From the NCBI GenBank assembly GCA_019245455.1, contig JAFARM010000326.1:1-10583 (forward strand): 10,583 nucleotides of DNA. Reading direction: 5' to 3'. Of this stretch, positions 7,083-10,583 are shown piece by piece. This stretch comes from Sphingomonadaceae bacterium (GTDB lineage: Bacteria > Pseudomonadota > Alphaproteobacteria > Sphingomonadales > Sphingomonadaceae). Below the pieces are notes generated by a model. The model was not told where the DNA came from. It worked only from the letters and a program-made list of their open reading frames with translations, and did no database searches. How positions within the stretch are numbered: the first letter of the stretch is position 1; each line of letters begins with the position of its first letter. The position numbers and the translations under genes are program-made.

Positions 7083-7154
7083 TGTCATCCCCGCGAAAGC
7101 GGGGACCCATCTCCCGAACGCTGGAGATGGGTCCCCGCTTTCGCGGGGATGACA
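7083..7154. repeat. Perfect 32-base inverted repeat with 8-base loop, REP-like palindromic element
   Basis: The left arm (7083-7114) begins TGTCATCCCCGCGAAAGC and ends CCCATCTCC. The right arm (7123-7154) is its exact reverse complement, with loop CGAACGCT (7115-7122). Each arm also holds a shorter hairpin, CCCCGC-GAAA-GCGGGG, so the element can fold as one long stem or as a cruciform with side stems. Its translations give the peptides HPRESGDP and VPAFAGMT, well known from spurious proteins over dispersed repeats of many proteobacterial genomes. It fills the gap between two divergent genes, and its left edge touches the ribosome binding site of the lipoprotein gene. It could insulate the two genes or act on RNA stability; no T-run is present. 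Confidence 0.93.
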
Positions 7155-7203
7155 CGCCTGTGGTTGGTGGCTAGGTCCGACGCTCGCCTGCCACGGAGCC
7201 GCC

Positions 7204-8190
7204 ATGACCGCCGCCTACGACGTCCTCGCCATCGGCAACGCGCTGGTCGACGTCATCGCCACCCACGATGCCGCCTTCCTCGGCGCGCACGCCATCCCTA
7301 AGGGGACGATGCGCCTGATCGCCGCCGACGAGGCCGAGCGGCTGTACGCCCTGCTCGGTCCGGGGCGCGAGGTGTCGGGCGGGTCGGCGGCGAACAGCGT
7401 CGCCGGCATCGCCGCGCTGGGGGGCAAGCCGGCGTTCGTCGGGCGCGTCGCCGCCGACCAGCTGGGCCAGGTCTTCGCCCACGACATCCGCGCGGCGGGC
7501 GTCCACTACGCGACGCCGGCGATGGCCGACGGCCCGCCGACCGGGCGCTGCCTGATCGTCGTCACTCCCGACGGCGACCGCACCATGTCGACCTATCTCG
7601 GCGCCTGCCAGGAGCTGAGCGTCGCCGACCTCGACGCCGAGACGGTGCGGGCGAGCGCCGTCCTCTACCTCGAGGGCTATCTGTGGGACCCGCCCGCCCC
7701 GCGCGCGGCGATGCGGCTGGCGATCGCGGTGGCGCGCGCGGCGGGGCGCACGGTCGCCTTCACCCTGTCCGACGTGTTCTGCGTCGAGGGGCACCGCGAC
7801 GACTTCCGCGCGCTGCTCGGCAGCCACATCGACATCCTGTTCGGCAACGAGAACGAGGTGCGGGCGCTCTACCGGACCGACGACCTCGGCACGGCGATGG
7901 CCGAACTCGCCCGCCACGCGACGATCACCGTCGTCACCCGGTCGGAGAAGGGCGCGGTGGTCATCGCCGGCGGCGAGACGATCGAGGTGCCGGCCGAGCC
8001 GGTCGCCCGTGTCGTCGACACCACGGGGGCGGGCGACCTGTTCGCCGGCGGCTTCCTCCACGGCTTCGTCGCCGGCCGTCCGCTCGCCGAGTGCGCGCGG
8101 ATCGGCGGGATCGCCGCGGCCGAGATCATCAGCCACTATGGCGCGCGCAGCGAAGCCGACCTGAAGGCGCTCGTCGCCGCCCGGCTGTAG
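7204..8190 (+). CDS. PfkB-family carbohydrate/nucleoside kinase, probably adenosine kinase
   Basis: The 328-residue cytoplasmic kinase has both PfkB hallmarks. The N-terminal glycine-rich block GGSAANSVAGIAALGG (59-74) is the substrate-side signature. The C-terminal DTTGAGDLFAGGFL (272-285) forms the anion hole, with D278 as catalytic base. GNENE (214-218) is the NxxE metal/ATP motif. The N-terminal YDVLAIGNALVDVIA and the TMSTYLGA segment (127-134) resemble proteins annotated as adenosine kinase in alphaproteobacteria (adenosine + ATP to AMP + ADP, purine salvage). A sugar kinase of the ribokinase/fructokinase group cannot be ruled out from sequence alone. Length is normal for the family. 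The ATG has GGAG (7195-7198) 5 bases upstream. The DUF1003 gene follows 38 bases later on the same strand and may be cotranscribed. The promoter must lie in or near the palindromic element upstream, since only 49 bases separate them. Confidence 0.88.
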   Translation: MTAAYDVLAIGNALVDVIATHDAAFLGAHAIPKGTMRLIAADEAERLYALLGPGREVSGGSAANSVAGIAALGGKPAFVGRVAADQLGQVFAHDIRAAGVHYATPAMADGPPTGRCLIVVTPDGDRTMSTYLGACQELSVADLDAETVRASAVLYLEGYLWDPPAPRAAMRLAIAVARAAGRTVAFTLSDVFCVEGHRDDFRALLGSHIDILFGNENEVRALYRTDDLGTAMAELARHATITVVTRSEKGAVVIAGGETIEVPAEPVARVVDTTGAGDLFAGGFLHGFVAGRPLAECARIGGIAAAEIISHYGARSEADLKALVAARL

Positions 8191-8228
8191 CGGCGGGTCC
8201 GATCGTCGCCGCCCGTCGTTGGGGCGGG

Positions 8229-8759
8229 ATGACGAGCCCGACCGTCCCGCCGCCCGCACCCGAGGGGATGAACTCGGCGCTCGACCGCAACATCGCCGCG
8301 CTGACCCGCAGGCGGGCCGAGCACGAGGCGTCGGCGAACCTCGAGGAGCGGTTCGCCGAAGCGGTCAGCCGGTTCGCCGGAAGCCTGCGCTTCGTCTACG
8401 CCCACCTTGTCATCTTCGGCCTGTGGGTCGCGGCGAACGCCGGCGACCTGCCCGGCATCCCCCGCTTCGATCCCGGCTTTGTCGGGCTGGCGACGGTCGC
8501 CTCGGTCGAGGCGATCTTCCTGTCGACCTTCATCCTCATCAGCCAGAACCGCGCCGCGGCGCTGGCCGACAAGCGCGCCGACCTCGACCTCCAGGTCAGC
8601 TTGCTTACCGAGCACGAGGTGACGCGGCTGATCAAGATCACCGCCGACATCGCCGCCCACCTCGGCCTCGAGGTCGCGGCCGACCCCGAGATCGAGGAGC
8701 TGAAGCGCGACATCGCCCCCGAGGCGGTGCTCGACCGCATCGAGGACGAGGGCCCCTAG
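8229..8759 (+). CDS. DUF1003 family membrane protein
   Basis: The 176-residue protein carries the DUF1003 pattern: RFAGSLRFV (48-56), a first membrane helix (about 53-70) ending in an Asn, FDPGFVGLA (80-88), a second helix (about 83-103) and the characteristic ISQNRAAALADKRADLD (104-120). A hydrophilic, charged C-terminal tail (128-176) is probably helical. Two membrane spans with cytoplasmic ends are likely. The biochemical role of the family is not established as far as I know. The frame is open far upstream through the kinase gene, but ATG 8229 is the first sensible start after the kinase stop; the G-rich GGGGCGGG just before it is a poor ribosome binding site, so coupling to the kinase is possible. 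A second ATG at 8268 would cost 13 residues. Its TAG stop overlaps the stop of the permease on the other strand. Confidence 0.88.
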   Translation: MTSPTVPPPAPEGMNSALDRNIAALTRRRAEHEASANLEERFAEAVSRFAGSLRFVYAHLVIFGLWVAANAGDLPGIPRFDPGFVGLATVASVEAIFLSTFILISQNRAAALADKRADLDLQVSLLTEHEVTRLIKITADIAAHLGLEVAADPEIEELKRDIAPEAVLDRIEDEGP

Positions 8760-10234
8760 ACGGTGAAGTCGGCGGCGTCGGCGCTGTCGGTGACACCGCG
8801 GGCGACGTTCGAGCGCGTCCGCCCATAAGCGAAGTAGAGCACCAGCCCGAGCGCGGTCCAGCCGAGGAACAGCTCCTTGGTCAGCGACGACAGCGAGAAG
8901 AACAGGAAGGTGCAGCCGATCGCCGCCAGCGGGGCCGTCACCCAGATCAATGGCGCGCGGAACGGCCGCCGCCGGCCGGGGTCGCGGACGCGCAGCACCA
9001 TCGCGCCCACCGCCACCGCGACGAAGGCGAGCAAAGTGCCGGTGTTCGACACGTCGGCGAGCAGGTCGACCGGGAACAGCGCCGAGAACACCGCGACGAA
9101 CACGCCGGTCGCAATCGTGATGACGTGCGGCGTGTGGAAGCGCGGGTGGATCTTCGACAGGACCGGCGGCAGCAGCCCGTCGCGCGACATGACGAAGAAC
9201 ACGCGCGTCTGCCCGTACATCAGCGCCAGGATGACCGACGGCAGGGCGATGCCGGCGGCGATACCGAGCAGGTTGGCCGCCCCGGGAAAATTGATCGTCT
9301 TCAGCACATAGGCCAGCGCCTCGCTCGACTTGGCGAGGTCGCTCGTCGGCTGCGCCCCGACCGACCCCGTCGCGGCGAAGCCGACCAGGATGTAGAGCAC
9401 GGTCGAGATGCCGAGCGCACCGATCAGGCCGATCGGGATGTTGCGGTTGGGGTTGATCGTCTCCTCGGCCGCGGTCGAGACGCTGTCGAAGCCGACGAAG
9501 GCGAAGAAGATCGTCGCCGCCGCCGCCGACACGCCGACCGAGGCCATGATGCCCGGCTTGAACGGGTCGGGCACCTCGTGGCTGAAGAAGCCGTTGGGCA
9601 TGAACGGCGTGAAGTTCGCCATGTGGACGACCGGCAGGGCGAGCGCCAGGAACATACACAGCGCCAGGATCTTGATCATCACCAGCACGGCGTTGAAGCG
9701 CGCGCTCTCCTTGGTGCCGATGACGAGCAGCGTCGTCACCGCCGCGGCGATGAACATCGCGGGGATGTTGATCGTGCCGGGCGTCGCATCGAACGGCCCG
9801 TGGACGAAGGTCGGCGGCACGACGGTGTTGAAGAAGCGATTGACCAGCCCGACCATGTAGCCCGACCAGCCTACCGCGACCGCCGAGCAGGCGATGGCAT
9901 ATTCGAGCGCCAGCCCCCAGCCGACGATCCACGCCGGCACCTCGCCGAAGGTCGCGTAGCTGAAGGTGTACGCCGACCCCGACACCGGCATCATCGCCGC
10001 AAGCTCGGAATAGGCGAGCGCGGTCAGCAGGCAGACGACGCCGCAGATGACGAAGCTGATCATCATCGCCGGCCCGGCCTTCGACGCCGCCGTCGCGGTC
10101 AGGACGAAGATGCCGGTGCCGATCGTGCCGCCGATGCCGAGCATGGTCAGCTGGAACGCGCCCAGGCTGCGCGTCAGCGGCTTCTTCTCCGCGGTGGCGA
10201 GCACCGCGTCGAGCGACTTGATCCGCCAGTCCAT
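8756..10234 (-). CDS. APC-superfamily amino acid permease (cationic amino acid transporter-like)
   Basis: The 492-residue inner-membrane protein has about 12 hydrophobic segments in the APC fold and imports amino acids, presumably by proton symport or exchange. The first helix holds GIGGTIGTGIFVLT (33-46), the unwound substrate-binding GxGxGIF site. Then come YSELAAMMPVSGSAYTF (75-91) and a helix with AFVGFDSVSTAAEE (245-258), both typical of the CAT/YfnA-like group. The loop GQTRVFFVMSRDGLLP (341-356) is also highly conserved there. Substrate specificity cannot be read off; arginine/lysine or broad use is possible. ATG 10234 is chosen over an upstream TTG at 10261 because AAGGGG (10241-10246) lies 6 bases before it, the same arrangement as for the small dehydrogenase subunit. 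No regulatory site was recognised upstream. It converges with the DUF1003 gene. Confidence 0.93.
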   Translation of the reverse strand: MDWRIKSLDAVLATAEKKPLTRSLGAFQLTMLGIGGTIGTGIFVLTATAASKAGPAMMISFVICGVVCLLTALAYSELAAMMPVSGSAYTFSYATFGEVPAWIVGWGLALEYAIACSAVAVGWSGYMVGLVNRFFNTVVPPTFVHGPFDATPGTINIPAMFIAAAVTTLLVIGTKESARFNAVLVMIKILALCMFLALALPVVHMANFTPFMPNGFFSHEVPDPFKPGIMASVGVSAAAATIFFAFVGFDSVSTAAEETINPNRNIPIGLIGALGISTVLYILVGFAATGSVGAQPTSDLAKSSEALAYVLKTINFPGAANLLGIAAGIALPSVILALMYGQTRVFFVMSRDGLLPPVLSKIHPRFHTPHVITIATGVFVAVFSALFPVDLLADVSNTGTLLAFVAVAVGAMVLRVRDPGRRRPFRAPLIWVTAPLAAIGCTFLFFSLSSLTKELFLGWTALGLVLYFAYGRTRSNVARGVTDSADAADFTV

Positions 10235-10340
10235 CAACGTCCCCTTGATCCCGCCTCTCAAGCGGGCGGTGGATTGCGGCGCGCAACGTGGCTTGGGGGA
10301 GGGGCGGCGGTCAAGCGATAAGGCGGAAGGTCACACAAGT
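10235..10340. other. 106-base spacer upstream of the permease
   Basis: Apart from the AAGGGG ribosome binding site (10241-10246) no promoter pair, hairpin or operator was convincing. The part around 10310-10350 is less GC-rich than its surroundings and is the most likely place for the permease promoter. Confidence 0.4.
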
Positions 10341-10583
10341 TCACGAAATGACCGGTTTCGCGCGGGCTTTCGCCGCCGCCGCCGCGCGGCGGGCGCGGCG
10401 GGCGTGGGCGCGAAGCTGCGCCAGGAACCAGCTGTCGGCGTTGGGCGCGGCGTCGGCGGCGGCGATGATCCTCGCGTCCAGCCTGGCCGCGTTCCGCTCG
10501 ATGTCCGCCTCGACGGTCGCATCGTCGAGCGTCGCCTGCTGCCACGCTGCGGCGATGGCACCGCCGGCGGGGTGGGCGCGCAG
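10341..10583 (-). CDS. 3' end of an unidentified Ala/Arg-rich protein
   Basis: On the minus strand one frame is open from the window edge (10583) to TGA at 10341-10343, giving 80 residues with no start inside the window. Third codon positions are almost all G or C, which favours this frame over the other two open minus-strand frames here. The visible part contains a likely helical stretch, ADIERNAARLDARIIAAADA (27-46), then ADSWFLAQLRAHARR (50-64), and ends in a basic Ala/Arg/Lys tail, PVIS at the terminus. I do not recognise the family. It is on the same strand as the permease, 106 bases upstream of it, so cotranscription is possible but not shown. It could be a helical-domain or nucleic-acid-binding tail; no function is assigned. 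Confidence 0.6.
   Translation of the reverse strand: MRAHPAGGAIAAAWQQATLDDATVEADIERNAARLDARIIAAADAAPNADSWFLAQLRAHARRARRAAAAAKARAKPVIS

Noticed and set aside
6912..7301. Plus-strand open frame containing HPRESGDP and VPAFAGMT
   Set aside because: These peptides are translations of the palindromic repeat, not a gene.
8191..8228. Possible terminator between the kinase and DUF1003 genes
   Set aside because: Only about five base pairs can form and there is no T-run.
8136..10321. Long open frames on both strands over the permease (about 700 codons each, one plus, one minus)
   Set aside because: They are out-of-frame shadows of the permease and DUF1003 genes with Arg/Asp-rich low-complexity products.
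10331..10561. Alternative minus-strand open frame with an ATG at the window end
   Set aside because: Its third-position GC is weaker than in the overlapping frame ending at 10341, and its product is Arg/Ser/Pro low-complexity.

Overview
The window is a very GC-rich, gene-dense stretch of bacterial chromosome. Codon use (third positions almost all G or C), short or overlapping gene junctions, and the gene families present suggest an alphaproteobacterium, most likely of the order Sphingomonadales. That placement is inferred from family resemblance and was not tested by a search.

Region 1 (1-2983, plus strand) is a two-gene membrane module. It holds the 3' end of a NuoL-like proton-channel subunit (DabB) overlapping a complete DUF2309 protein (DabA). 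All four residues of the beta-carbonic-anhydrase-like zinc site of DabA can be seen. Together they form a DAB-type inorganic-carbon (CO2/bicarbonate) accumulation complex powered by the cation gradient.

Region 2 (2988-3627, minus strand) has a small secreted four-cysteine protein of unknown function, tail-to-tail with dabA, and a 262-base spacer.

Region 3 (3628-7063, minus strand) reads as one probable operon: small lipoprotein, acyl-CoA dehydrogenase large subunit (PimC-like), MntA antitoxin, HepT toxin, acyl-CoA dehydrogenase small subunit (PimD-like). The two dehydrogenase subunits look like partners in a heteromeric enzyme with complementary cofactor and catalytic motifs. A complete HEPN/MNT toxin-antitoxin pair sits between them, 9 bases after one subunit and 1 base before the other. 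This is the most unusual arrangement in the window. An ACGT-N2-ACGT palindrome just upstream of the large subunit is a candidate operator.

Region 4 (7064-7203) is the gap between divergent genes. It carries a perfect 32-base inverted repeat with an 8-base loop, of the dispersed REP-like type.

Region 5 (7204-8759, plus strand) encodes a PfkB-family kinase (probably adenosine kinase) and a DUF1003 membrane protein.

Region 6 (8756-10583, minus strand) has an APC-superfamily amino acid permease whose stop codon shares the palindrome CTAG with the stop of the DUF1003 gene. It is preceded by the 3' end of an unidentified Ala/Arg-rich gene that runs off the window. No rRNA, tRNA, CRISPR, transposase or prophage gene was seen, and no gene-free stretch exceeds 300 bases.
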